Positions 1 to 9,193 of a stretch of 64,000 nucleotides of DNA are shown here, piece after piece. Below the pieces are notes generated by a model. It saw only the letters and a list, made by a program, of their open reading frames with translations, was not told the origin of the DNA and searched no databases. The DNA lies in NCBI GenBank assembly GCA_017893485.1, contig CM030361.1, positions 307,053,224 through 307,117,223 on the forward strand. The letters run 5' to 3'. How positions within the stretch are numbered: position 1 is the stretch's first letter; every line of letters begins with the position of its first letter. The stretch comes from Hemerocallis citrina. Lineage: Eukaryota > Streptophyta > Magnoliopsida > Asparagales > Asphodelaceae. A program made the position numbers and the translations under genes.

Positions 1-3000
1 TAAGATACCTGAGAATCCACTTAACAGCCTCCCAATGCTCATTTCCTGGATTGGAGAGAAATCTGCTTGCCACACCCACTGCATGTGCAATATCCGGCCT
101 CGTACACACCATTGCATACATCAGACTTCCAACCGCTGAAGAATAAGGCACAACTTCCATTTCCTCGATCTCTTTCCTGGATGAGGGACACGAACTCTTG
201 CTCAACTTGAAATGATTAGCCAGTGGGATGCTAACTGGCTTGGCACCCTCCATGTTGAATCGCTTGATCACCCGTTCAACATATTTCTCTTGAGATAACC
301 ACAATCTTCGGGCCTTTCTGTCTCGAGAGATGTTCATACCTAAAATCTGCTGAGCTGGCCCAAGGTCCTTCATATCAAAGACCTTAGAGAGTTCTATCTT
401 CAGCTGTCTGATCTTCATTGCATCTTGTCCGACGATCAACATGTCATCGACATATAGTAACAGTGCAATGAAATTTCCATCAGGGGACCTTTGAATGTAG
501 ACGCATTGATCTGCAGCAGTCCTCTTGTAGCCTTGACTCACCATGAATGAATCAAACTTCTTGTACCATTGCCTTGGTGCTTGCTTGAGGCCACACAAAC
601 TCTTCTTCAGCTTACATACGAGATTCTCTTTCCCTGGAACCTCGTATCCCTCTGGCTGCTCCATGTAAATTTCTTCATGCAGATCACCGTGAAGAAATGC
701 AGTCTTCACATCCATTTGTTCAAGCTCCAAGTCTAGGCTAGCTGCTAATCCGAGCATGCATCGGATTGAAGTCATCTTTATAACTGGAGAAAAAATCTCA
801 CCAAAATCGATGCCTTTCTTCTGAAGGAATCCTTTGACCACTAGCCGAGCTTTGTGCTTCACCACCTTTCCGCTGCCATCTTTCTTGAGCTTGAATACCC
901 ACTTGTTCTTTAGTGCCTTCTTCCCTCCTGGAAGCTTAACCAAATCGTAGGTTTGGTTTTTCTCTAAAGAGTCCATCTCATCCCGCATAGCGTGCAGCCA
1001 GTTGTCTTTGTCTGGATGAGACAATGCTTCCTGGAAATTCTCTGGCTCCCCTTCATCAGTAAGAAGAATGTACTCTGATTCTGGATATTTAGTAGACGGA
1101 ACATGGCCTCTTTCAGATCTACGTAGCTGAGACTCACTCGTCTCAGGCGGTGTATCATTATCTTGTACTGGTTCTGCAGCTGTGAAAGGTTGCGACTCCC
1201 CAGGCTCATCAATCCCTTCTTCCTCCTCCTCTGGTTCTGCTTCTAGTTCTTGATCAGACACATCATCATCTGCGGCAGCTTGTACTGGTACTGTATCTGG
1301 AACAAAGTCCTGAGTACTGACAGGTCTTTCAGCAATTGTAGGCTTTTCAGTGACCCCATATGTCTGATTTTCATGGAACACCACGTCTCTACTTCTGATG
1401 GGCTTCTTTGTCTTTAGATCCCATAGCCTGTATCCAAACTCCTCGTCTCCATAGCCAATGAAAATGCATGGAGTGGTTCTCGTATCGAGCTTCTGCCTGA
1501 GCTCCTTTGAGACATGTGCATAAGCCAGACATCCAAATGTCCTCAGGTGAGAGTAGGAGGGGTTTTTGCCGGTCCATTTCTTCTCCGGGATGTTGAAATT
1601 CAGCGGGACTGATGGAGATCGATTGATTAAGTAGCAGGCGGTGCGAACAGCTTCTCCCCAAAATGGCTTTGGCAGCTTTGCTGTGCTGAGCATACTTCTG
1701 ACTCTTTCCATGATTGTTCGGTTCATTCTTTCTGCTACCCCATTGTGTTGCGGGGTACGTGGAACCGTCTTCTCGTGCCGAATGCCCTGACTCTTGCAAT
1801 AGGCATCAAAACTCCTGGATGTATACTCGCCTCCGTTATCTGAGCGAAGGCACTTCAGGTTCTTCCCCGTTTCACGCTCTACCATGGCATGAAATGTTTT
1901 AAAGCTTTCTAAGACCTGATCTTTTGTCTTCAGAAAATACACCCACACCTTCCGAGAAGCATCATCAATAAATGTCAGAAAGTATTTGTTACCGCCTAGC
2001 GACTCCACCTCCATGGGACCGCAAACATCAGAATGTATCAGACTGAGCAACTCTGATCTCCTTGTCGAAGAGGAACTAAAAGAGACTCTTCGCTGCTTGC
2101 CAAATAAACAGCTGCTGCAAGGTTGAAGCTCTGCATTCTTGGTAATGGAGATAAGATTTTCCTTCATCAAGGTTGATAAACCTTTCTCACTCATGTGACC
2201 GAGTCTCTGGTGCCACAGTTTCTGCGAAGCTTCATGTTCAACAATATTGAGACTCTCCACATTGATCTTCACATGAGTCTTGTACAAAGTGCTGCAGAGA
2301 TGTCCACGAGCGATCACCATTACACCTTTCAGCATCCTCCACGAGCCTTTGCAAAAACGGTTATCATAGCCCTTTTCATCTAGGGCTCTCACCGAAAGAA
2401 GATTTTGTCGAAGTTCAGGTACATGGCGAACATCCTGCAGTGTGATTGTGCACCCGACATCAGTCTGCATCCGAACGTCACCAATTCCGACAATCTTAGC
2501 AAAGCTAGAATTGCCCATCCTCACCGAGCCAAAGTCCCCAGCTTTGTACGTCGTGAAGATGTCCTTTCGAGGAGTGGCATGGCAAGATGCTGCAGTATCT
2601 ACCACCCATTCTACGCCCTGATTCGACACATGGAGGCATGTCTCATCCTCATGAGAGCAAAGAGCCACATCTTCTAGTACTGTGACTTGTGCATCTCCTT
2701 CCTTCTTTGGTTGTGACCTTCCCTGACCGCCTTGTTTTTGTAACTTCCAACAATTTCTTTTCATGTGGCCTGGTTTGCCACAGTGATGGCAGTTGTATGC
2801 AGGCCCCCTCCCATCACTTGATTTGCCTCTCGATCTGCCTCTGCTTTGGCTCCTGCCTCTCCACCTGCCTCGATCTTCCTCTCGCTGTCTCCCACGGACT
2901 TCTGTGACGCAGGCTTGTGCTTCTGTGCCAACGTCCTTTCTCCGAGCTTCCTCATTGAATAGGGCATCCTTAACCATAGACATGGTAAGATTGCCAGTCG

Positions 3001-3520
3001 AAGCCGAGTTGCTGAGGGAGACCACCAATGTCTCCCAACTGTCTGGAAGAGAGCTGAGAAGTAGAAGTGCCTGTAACTCATCTTCAAGTGGTAACTCTAC
3101 TGAAGATAGCTGATTCACCAGGCTCTGAAACTCGCTGGTGTGTTCTGCTACAGAAGTTCCTCCCTGTAGCTTCAGGTTCACCAACCGTCTCATCAGCAGG
3201 GCCTTATTTCGAGCTGTCTTGGCCTGGTACATATCTGCCAGCTTCTTCCAAAGGGCAAAAGCATCCGTTTCCTGGGCAACATGATGGAAGACACTGTGAT
3301 CGATCCACTGTCGAATCTGACCGATCGTTTTCCTGTTCATCTTCTTCCAGTCCGCCTCATTGGTAGCTTCAGGTCTTTCTCCCTTCTCCTCAATAGGATC
3401 AAAGAGATCTTTACAACTTAGGAGATCTTCCATCCGAGGTCTCCAAAGTGTATAGTTGGTGGCAGTAAGCTTGATCATGGCTCCAAATGATGATGATGAT
3501 ATTGATTCCTCCATCGACAT
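1..3520 (-). CDS. Copia A gag-pol polyprotein (Tnt1/Tork-like), 3' part outside window
   Basis: Read on the minus strand from ATG at 3520, the frame stays open to position 1, about 1173 codons with no stop found. In order it shows a gag domain starting MSMEESISSSSFGAMIKLT, a CCHC knuckle CHHCGKPGHMKRNC near 2791, a protease motif VVDTAASCH, a GAG-pre-integrase segment (LWHQRLGHMSEKG), an integrase core with SDNGGEYTS near 1843 and PQHNGVAERMN, and a reverse transcriptase with YVDDM near 445-457. The knuckle, integrase and RT motifs lie in one frame relative to 3520. The RNase H end is beyond the window. It encodes the capsid and enzymes needed for copy-and-paste transposition. An intact frame suggests a fairly recent insertion. 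Lineage assignment is inference from motif style. Confidence 0.93.
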   Translation of the reverse strand, partial: MSMEESISSSSFGAMIKLTATNYTLWRPRMEDLLSCKDLFDPIEEKGERPEATNEADWKKMNRKTIGQIRQWIDHSVFHHVAQETDAFALWKKLADMYQAKTARNKALLMRRLVNLKLQGGTSVAEHTSEFQSLVNQLSSVELPLEDELQALLLLSSLPDSWETLVVSLSNSASTGNLTMSMVKDALFNEEARRKDVGTEAQACVTEVRGRQREEDRGRWRGRSQSRGRSRGKSSDGRGPAYNCHHCGKPGHMKRNCWKLQKQGGQGRSQPKKEGDAQVTVLEDVALCSHEDETCLHVSNQGVEWVVDTAASCHATPRKDIFTTYKAGDFGSVRMGNSSFAKIVGIGDVRMQTDVGCTITLQDVRHVPELRQNLLSVRALDEKGYDNRFCKGSWRMLKGVMVIARGHLCSTLYKTHVKINVESLNIVEHEASQKLWHQRLGHMSEKGLSTLMKENLISITKNAELQPCSSCLFGKQRRVSFSSSSTRRSELLSLIHSDVCGPMEVESLGGNKYFLTFIDDASRKVWVYFLKTKDQVLESFKTFHAMVERETGKNLKCLRSDNGGEYTSRSFDAYCKSQGIRHEKTVPRTPQHNGVAERMNRTIMERVRSMLSTAKLPKPFWGEAVRTACYLINRSPSVPLNFNIPEKKWTGKNPSYSHLRTFGCLAYAHVSKELRQKLDTRTTPCIFIGYGDEEFGYRLWDLKTKKPIRSRDVVFHENQTYGVTEKPTIAERPVSTQDFVPDTVPVQAAADDDVSDQELEAEPEEEEEGIDEPGESQPFTAAEPVQDNDTPPETSESQLRRSERGHVPSTKYPESEYILLTDEGEPENFQEALSHPDKDNWLHAMRDEMDSLEKNQTYDLVKLPGGKKALKNKWVFKLKKDGSGKVVKHKARLVVKGFLQKKGIDFGEIFSPVIKMTSIRCMLGLAASLDLELEQMDVKTAFLHGDLHEEIYMEQPEGYEVPGKENLVCKLKKSLCGLKQAPRQWYKKFDSFMVSQGYKRTAADQCVYIQRSPDGNFIALLLYVDDMLIVGQDAMKIRQLKIELSKVFDMKDLGPAQQILGMNISRDRKARRLWLSQEKYVERVIKRFNMEGAKPVSIPLANHFKLSKSSCPSSRKEIEEMEVVPYSSAVGSLMYAMVCTRPDIAHAVGVASRFLSNPGNEHWEAVKWILRYL

Positions 3521-3560
3521 CTTGATCTGCAAAGGCTTTTGGCACTCAACAACTCAACCT

Positions 3561-3573
3561 GGCTCTGATACCA
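3561..3573 (-). other. Primer binding site of copia A
   Basis: Minus-strand TGGTATCAGAGCC lies two bases inside the LTR end at 3576. It is complementary to the 3' end of plant initiator methionine tRNA, the usual primer for copia reverse transcription, and it fixes the element as running on the minus strand. Confidence 0.92.
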
Positions 3574-3575
3574 CT

Positions 3576-4074
3576 TGTTAGGATCGGGAGAAAAACAACA
3601 GAGATAAATTTGAGAAGAAAACAACACAAATATTATTTCTGAATCTCAAAAGATTTACAAAAAAAACAACTCTCAATACTTTATAAGCTCTCTGTGGCTA
3701 TCAATCTCTATTTTTCTCTTCAGTTGAGTGTATCATCAAATGAAGAAAATAGTGAGAATTTATAGGAGGGGAAGAGACACCATGCTTTCGAAGAGACACC
3801 ATGCTTTGGAAGAGACACCATGCTTTTTGAAAAGACACCATGCTTTGGAAGAGACACCATGCTTTTGAAAAGACACCATGCTTTGGAAGAGACACCATGT
3901 TTGCATCAAACGTTGTCATGCATCAGCATGCACCAAACGTTGCATGCATGAGTGCATGCTCTTTTGTGGCGGGACCTACACAATTGACAATCCAACCTAT
4001 CCGTTTGGGGACAATTGCATCGCAGTCGACTGCCCAATATGGCAGTCGACAACCGATGGCTGAAGGCAGCTATT
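3576..4074 (-). repeat. 5' LTR of copia A (far boundary approximate)
   Basis: The PBS-proximal end is clear: plus-strand TGTTAGG at 3576, so the LTR ends CCTAACA on its own strand. The outer boundary cannot be checked because the 3' LTR is outside the window; candidates lie at about 4068-4084, next to the copia E insertion. A minus-strand TATA box (plus-strand aatttata, 3757-3764) would give a transcript start roughly 150 bp from the LTR end. The U3 part holds a 19-22 bp tandem array and a pair of GTCGAC palindromes. Confidence 0.75.
3772..3905. repeat. Minisatellite in copia A LTR
   Basis: About seven direct copies of a 19-22 bp unit containing agacaccatgcttt, alternating between GGAAG and GAAAAG linkers. 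They lie just upstream (minus strand) of the putative TATA box, the position of enhancer repeats in Tnt1-like U3 regions. A regulatory role is inference. Confidence 0.85.
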
Positions 4075-4303
4075 GGGCTTATCAATAATAATAATTAGAT
4101 TGTAATTATTTTATTATTCAGTTTTGTAAATCTGTTGTTGACCCATTATTTAGGCAAAAGTCTAGCGCTTAATTAGTGGAGAATCAGTAGGAATTTGTTA
4201 GCCTGATTTACTCCAATATTAGGTCTGTTAAGTTGTATATATATATTACTACAAACTAATAACAAATCAATGAAGTTAATTCACAATCTGTGTTTTTTCT
4301 ATA

Positions 4304-4315
4304 TGGTATCAGAGC
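4304..4315 (+). other. Primer binding site of copia E
   Basis: TGGTATCAGAGC starts immediately after the LTR end CTATA. It is complementary to initiator tRNA-Met and confirms the LTR boundary and plus-strand orientation. Confidence 0.9.
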
Positions 4316-4387
4316 AAAAACGATCCTGCCCTCTTTCTCTCTAATTAAGGACGACGTTCCTTACCCTAACCCTCACCCTTGCCTCCA

Positions 4388-4855
4388 ATGGCCAACAACA
4401 GCACCTCCTTCATTTCCAACCCCTATGAGCCATCCAAACCCTTTGCCTGCATCACTCTTATCAGTGTCACCAAGCTTCTCCCCACCAATTATCTTAATTG
4501 GAAACTCCAAGTTGAAGCTTTCCTTGATGGCCATGATCTCCTCAAATATCCAGATGGATCTTTCCCCGCGCCGTCGGAAACAATCTCCACCACTGCATCG
4601 CCTCCAGTGACGACCCCAAATCCTGCCTATCAGACATGGCGTCGACAGGACCGCCTCATCTATGGCGCCCTCCTCACCACTTTCTCCAATGAATTGGCCT
4701 CCCTGGTGTCTCAGACAAAGACGTCGCATGATCTTTGGACCCTTCTCAAGAGCACCTATGCCAAGGCATCCCGCAGTCATCTCAAGCAACTAAAGGAGCG
4801 TCTCTGTACGGCTTCCAAAGGTACACAATCCATCACAATCTGTGTTTTTTCTATA
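4388..4855 (+). pseudogene. Copia E gag fragment
   Basis: From MANNSTSFISNPYEP the frame gives a typical copia gag N-terminus: KLLPTNYLNWKLQVEAFLDG, a TWRRQDRLIYGALL segment and HDLWTLLKSTYAKASRSH. Homology runs to about codon 149 (GTQSI) and then stops where the 23-bp LTR remnant begins. There is no zinc knuckle, protease or polymerase, so the fragment cannot support its own transposition. Confidence 0.85.
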
Positions 4856-4860
4856 GGGCT

Positions 4861-5270
4861 AGGTCTAAGTGATATGTTTTGAGCCCAACTTCTACTTCAA
4901 GTTAGATCGTACGACTCCTATTAGGTGCCTCTCTCTTCGGGATATATCTAACGGTTATTGTAACCATACCAAACTTAGAGTTTTTCTATATCTCTATATA
5001 TTATAATAGCCTTAGTTAAAAGAGGTAGTACTCCATTGAGAGTTCTCCATTGTAAACAACAGCTTATTCGCTAGTGAGGCTTGAAAGATAGATATGTTCT
5101 TAGTGAGAGTGTTAGTAACTCTTGTAATCTTCTCTACTTGAATAATGTCTCCCTTATTTTCCCTCGGATTAGGGTTTGCCCAAACCGGGACAACAATGTG
5201 TATTTTGTGTGCTTGGTTTGATCTCTTATTTGATTGTTCATTGGATCAGTTGACCCAAACACGACCAGCT
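4861..5270 (+). repeat. Probable old copia LTR fragment (host of copia E)
   Basis: No coding content. The sequence reads like the end of a plus-strand copia LTR: a TATA-like tctatatatta near 5000, then a T-rich stretch with gttagtaactcttgtaatcttc and a GGTTTG...CAAACC inverted pair near 5177-5190. The GGGCT TSD of copia E places its left edge near 4070. No partner LTR is present, so this rests on sequence style only. Confidence 0.4.
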
Positions 5271-5282
5271 TTCAAAAACAAA

Positions 5283-5440
5283 AACAAAACAAAAAAATCC
5301 CATCCCATCTAAATCTGAAATCCAACTCCCAATTCCAAATCCAAATCCAAATCCAAAATCCAAATACAAATCCAAATCCCCAATCCCAATCCAACATCCA
5401 CTTAATCCCAAATCCAAATCCAAATCTCCTTTAAAAACCC
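5283..5440 (+). repeat. CAAATC/CAAATCC low-complexity repeat
   Basis: Imperfect repeats of caaatcc and caaaatcc. Open frames across it on either strand have repeat-derived composition and are not genes. Confidence 0.85.
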
Positions 5441-5539
5441 GAAACCCATCTTCCAACCCTGAGCTCGCATATGAATCCGAAAAAAAATGTTTTCTTTATT
5501 TTTTTTAATTAGGTTCTACTGCATCATCACCATGGATAT

Positions 5540-5814
5540 GCCAACCTTCGCATAGGAAACAACAGAGTTTACCGCCTCTCCTCCTTCTCGTACACCTCCT
5601 GCTATGGCATTTACTCCAGCTTTATCATCTCCTACTGATTATGCCAACAATCAGCATCGCTTCATTCAGATGGAACTCCAGATCTTGGGTCAATCTGTCA
5701 TTGCTGGCTCATCTGCCCTTACTTTCTTTCTTACTCCTTGTATGAATTCTTTCTAGATTTCAGTTTCTGGTGCATCACCATCTTACTAGTGATTATACAC
5801 TACTCACCACCAAG
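5540..5814 (+). pseudogene. Copia B gag/protease remnant
   Basis: The stretch around 5748-5790 reads as a damaged copia protease motif (Leu-Asp-Ser-Gly-Ala-Ser style: ctagatttcagtttctggtgcatcacc). It is preceded by a Pro/Ser-rich region like the gag-protease linker. The hAT insertion at 5815 cuts it. Confidence 0.5.
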
Positions 5815-5929
5815 CAGGCCCGGCCCTGAGCCTGTGCGACCTGTGCAGTCTCACAGTGCCCACTAATGAGGAGGCATATTGGACATCAGATATAAATAAT
5901 AGAGAATTTATTCCAATTTTAGCACATAG

Positions 5930-6001
5930 GTCAATCTGTCTGAGTGGTTAAGGGGATAGATTTTAAATCAAATGGGCACAGGTTCGAACCCTATTGTCTG
6001 G
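5930..6001 (+). pseudogene. tRNA-Ser pseudogene or tRNA-Ser-derived SINE head in hAT
   Basis: GTCAATCTGTCTGAGTGG followed by TTAAGG gives a D-arm/A-box, and GGTTCGAACCC at about 5981 gives a perfect T-arm/B-box. The order and most bases follow plant nuclear tRNA-Ser(UGA) as I know that gene, but the long variable arm is mostly missing and the anticodon loop reads TTTTAAA instead of CTTGAAA. The T-rich tail and TA array downstream would also fit a SINE. It could still be transcribed by Pol III through the two boxes, but not as a normal tRNA. Confidence 0.72.
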
Positions 6002-6021
6002 ATTTTTTTCCATTTTTTATC

Positions 6022-6026
<5 letters not shown>

Positions 6027-6084
<58 letters not shown>
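6027..6084. repeat. (TA)n microsatellite
   Basis: About 29 uninterrupted TA units downstream of the tRNA-like segment, inside the hAT element. Confidence 0.97.
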
Positions 6085-6087
<3 letters not shown>

Positions 6088-7500
6088 GCTTTGAGAGAGT
6101 TTTTTAAAGATTTCTATGTTGTTGCATTCGTTAATTATTGAAATTGACTTAATACGTGAAGCTTTTTTTAATTGTGTATTTCCTGCGTTGCAAGAATATG
6201 AAGATCCTTAACCACATTTATACTATTTCGTTTTAATTGATGAGACGACTAATTCAAGATATCGATTAAGTCGTCCTAGGTATTGGAACCTCTAATATAT
6301 AAAATTCTAAAAATTTTCCAATGAATTCGTATAATATATATATATATATATATATACACTAGGTATGCCCGTGGGCACGTTCCTACGATACGTATTCGGA
6401 ATGATACAACATATGAAAAATCATGTAAACAGTAAGGGATGATTTATAGGTGTTTATTTGCTAGTAGACGTTGATGTATTGATATACTTTGAAGTAGGAT
6501 TATGAAGTGACATTGATGTTTATTGGTTTGTATGTTGCAGGATTATTTGTCAGCAGCTCGGGATTCAAAAATAGTATTATGAATCTACAACAATAGTGAA
6601 TCTGAAATTTCTTGCTATGTGTGACTTAAGCATAAGAGATTTTTTTTTTTGATTTGGAGTCTAACATAAGTAGTAATTCGTTTTCTAACTGCAAGACTTA
6701 TAGTTAACGCCTCAAACTGCATGAGTTAGTTCCCCCTTATTTATTTTTTATGTAGTTAACCATGCATGAATTTAAAAGAGAAAATTTGTTGTGATGTATA
6801 CGTGAAGTGAAATTGCTGCAAAGCAGATCAAGATACAATTTTGCATCTACAAAAACCCGAAATACAGGGATTAAACATGATTTTCCCATAAAAGGACGAT
6901 CAAGCGAGTCAATTAAAGAATTTGCAACGATTTTTCAAAGCAACAAATGCCCAATTATTCAAAAAAACATAATCCGAAATTGCACAATAATAAAAAGCAT
7001 TCTAATCAAAATTAACTCAGTGAAACATTCTAATCTAAAACAATTACTCAAGTATAATACAATCAGATCAAATATGGTAATTCAAAATACTTAAATGGAA
7101 GTGAATGTTATTGAGTTATAAAAGCATAATCCAAAAAAAAAAAACATAATTAAAATTTTGAAATTAAAAAAAAAACATAATCCGAAATTGCATAACTAAA
7201 AAAACATTCACTGTTTTTTTTGTTGACATATCTGGGTTAAAAAAAAAGAAGAAGAAAGAGAGAAAGAATTATGAAAAAGGAGAAAATAAGGGGAAGAGAG
7301 AGAGAGAGAGTAACAAATGAAGGAGTTGTTTTGTTTTGGGAGAAAATTTTTGATTTTTGAATTTTTTTTTTTTTTTTTTTTTGGTTGGGGGGGAGGGGGG
7401 GGGGACATTTGGGAGGAAAAATATCTTTTGGGAGCAAAAATCTAAACCGTTGATTTTCTTCCAAATGAATGAGAGCCACTTGATAGCTTTCTTTGTGTTT

Positions 7501-7503
<3 letters not shown>

Positions 7504-7560
<57 letters not shown>
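7504..7560. repeat. (TA)n microsatellite
   Basis: About 28 TA units near the right end of the hAT element, followed by CAAAAT repeats. Confidence 0.97.
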
Positions 7561-7562
<2 letters not shown>

Positions 7563-7813
7563 AAATCAAAATCAAAATAAAGTAAAATTAGTATTATAAT
7601 ATTTAAGGCCCATTTTTTTTTCTGCACAAGGCCCTATAAATCTCAGGACCGGACCTGCCACCAGGATTGCACTTCCCTCTCACTCTCCATCACTACACAC
7701 AGTCGATGACTCACAACTTCTCACTACACATTCAGGATCTATTAGTTCTCCCATTCTCACGTTACCCTTTGTTCTTTATGCTCCACATTTATCCATGAAC
7801 CTTATTTTCATTA

Positions 7814-9145
7814 ATGCTTTGTGCGCTAGTGGTTGTTATGTTCGATTCTTTGGGCTGTTCTATTGAAGGTCCACAAACTGGACTAGAGATTGGGCATTCT
7901 AGCCAACACGGTCATTTATATCATCTAGATTTTCTTCATGCACATGGATCTCATTCAAGTTTTACTGGTGTCGTGTCATCTGATGACAATCTGTGGCACA
8001 AACATTTAGGTCATGTTAATGAGTCTCGCCTGAAGAGTTTTGTCCGTTTGACAATGTTGTAAGTTGGCAAAACACATAGCCCTTCATTTTAATAATAAAA
8101 GCACTTTTCAGTCCACTTATGCTTTTCAACTTGTTCATTAAGACATATAGGGATGCTCTTCTATACCTTCTAGCAAAATCTATCTCTATTATGTTAGCTT
8201 CATTGATGACTTCACTCGCTACACATGGGTATCCTCTATGCAACAATGATCTGAGATTCCTGCCATTTACCAGGTCTTTACAGCCATGATTCATATTCGG
8301 TGTGTGCATCAATTTTTTTTTCACTCTAACGGTGCTCGGGAGTACACTACCACTACTATGCGATCGATTCTTCAGTTTCATGGCACCCTTTTTCGGCAGT
8401 CATACCCTCACACACATGAACAGAATGGTGTAGATGAATGCAAGCATCTTCACATTCTTGAGACGACTAGCGCTTTTATACTATTTTCCTCTGTTCCCCG
8501 TACCTTCTGGGCTGAAGCTATCATGACTTCTATCAGTCTCAATAACATCACTCCCTCATCTACCCTATCGCATAAGACCTTTCACCACTTTCCATCGGAC
8601 TACAGTATGTTTCGTACCTTTGGGTGCACCTATTACGTCCTTCTCTTTCCCACTGAGCGCACAAGGCTGTTCTCCCGGGCCGCTAAGTTTGTTCACCTAG
8701 GTATCAGTTCTGAGTACAAGGAATATCGTTGCTATGATCCCTTGGCATATCGTTTCCGTATCTTTTGTCACGTCTCCTTTGTAGAATACTCCCCTTACTA
8801 CTTGTCATCCCCTGAGGATGTTCGCTTTCTTGATTCTCTGGTTTCTCGAATACCTCCCTGGATATATCTTCATGAATTATGTTCGATCCCGCCCCTCTAG
8901 CTCCACTCCCACCTCACGTAGATATTATAACCATGTCACTCCTACAAAGGCTCCTCCCACACCACCTGCATCCCCACCTCCACAGGCACCTACCCCACCT
9001 CTTTTACCTCTTGCATCGCCACCTCCATAACTTGCATATCCACCAGCAGTCCGTCATTCTACCTGTTCCACTACGGGTATCCCACCGGCACATTATACAC
9101 AAGATGTCACTGGTCCTCCTAACTAGTTTGGCTTTGCCACCCTAG
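7814..9145 (+). pseudogene. Copia B GAG-pre-integrase and integrase pseudogene
   Basis: The first segment ends LWHKHLGHVNESRLKSF, the copia GAG-pre-integrase motif, near 7990-8040. The second (8286-8900) keeps the integrase C-terminal half: HSNGAREYTT, a PHTHEQNGVDECKH segment (normally PQQNGVAERKH), FWAEA, and RTFGCTYYV ... KFVHLGISSEYKEYRCYDP. Frames change between segments and key residues have drifted (Val-Asp-Glu-Cys where Val-Ala-Glu-Arg is usual), so it is inactive. It ends in a Pro-rich linker cut by the solo LTR at 9194. Confidence 0.8.
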
Positions 9146-9193
9146 CATCTTACTCACCATAGTTTCATGCGTACCTCACTGCCATACACTACA

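Larger units (their letters stand above)
4080..4855 (+). mobile_element. Copia E: internally deleted copia with TA...TA LTR ends
   Basis: A 5' LTR (4080-4303, starting TATCAATAAT and ending TTTTCTATA) abuts a PBS at 4304-4315 (TGGTATCAGAGC). A gag fragment follows, and then only the last 23 bp of the LTR recur at 4833-4855. The unit is bracketed by GGGCT at 4075-4079 and 4856-4860, a 5-bp TSD. The body and most of the 3' LTR are therefore deleted. The ends do not follow the TG...CA rule; TA...TA ends are a documented minority type among copia elements. Confidence 0.72.
5815..7657. mobile_element. hAT-type DNA transposon, non-autonomous
   Basis: The ends are inverted repeats: CAGGCCCGGCCCTGAG at 5815 against CAGGTCCGGTCCTGAG read from 7657 on the minus strand (2 mismatches in 16). 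Flanking 8-bp repeats CCACCAAG (5807-5814) and CCACCAGG (7658-7665) differ by one base. Terminal CAGG...GGCC and an 8-bp TSD are hAT features. The 1.84 kb interior is AT-rich with no transposase, so it must have been moved in trans. It contains a tRNA-Ser pseudogene, two long TA arrays and a poly-T/poly-G stretch (7360-7405). Confidence 0.88.

Noticed and set aside
5234..5456. Open frames on both strands rich in Gln/Asn/Pro or Gly/Asp
   Set aside because: Produced by the CAAATCC low-complexity repeat.
5944..7627. Small open frames with Ile-Tyr runs
   Set aside because: Translations of TA microsatellites in the hAT element; the same applies at 21612, 22283 and 22308.
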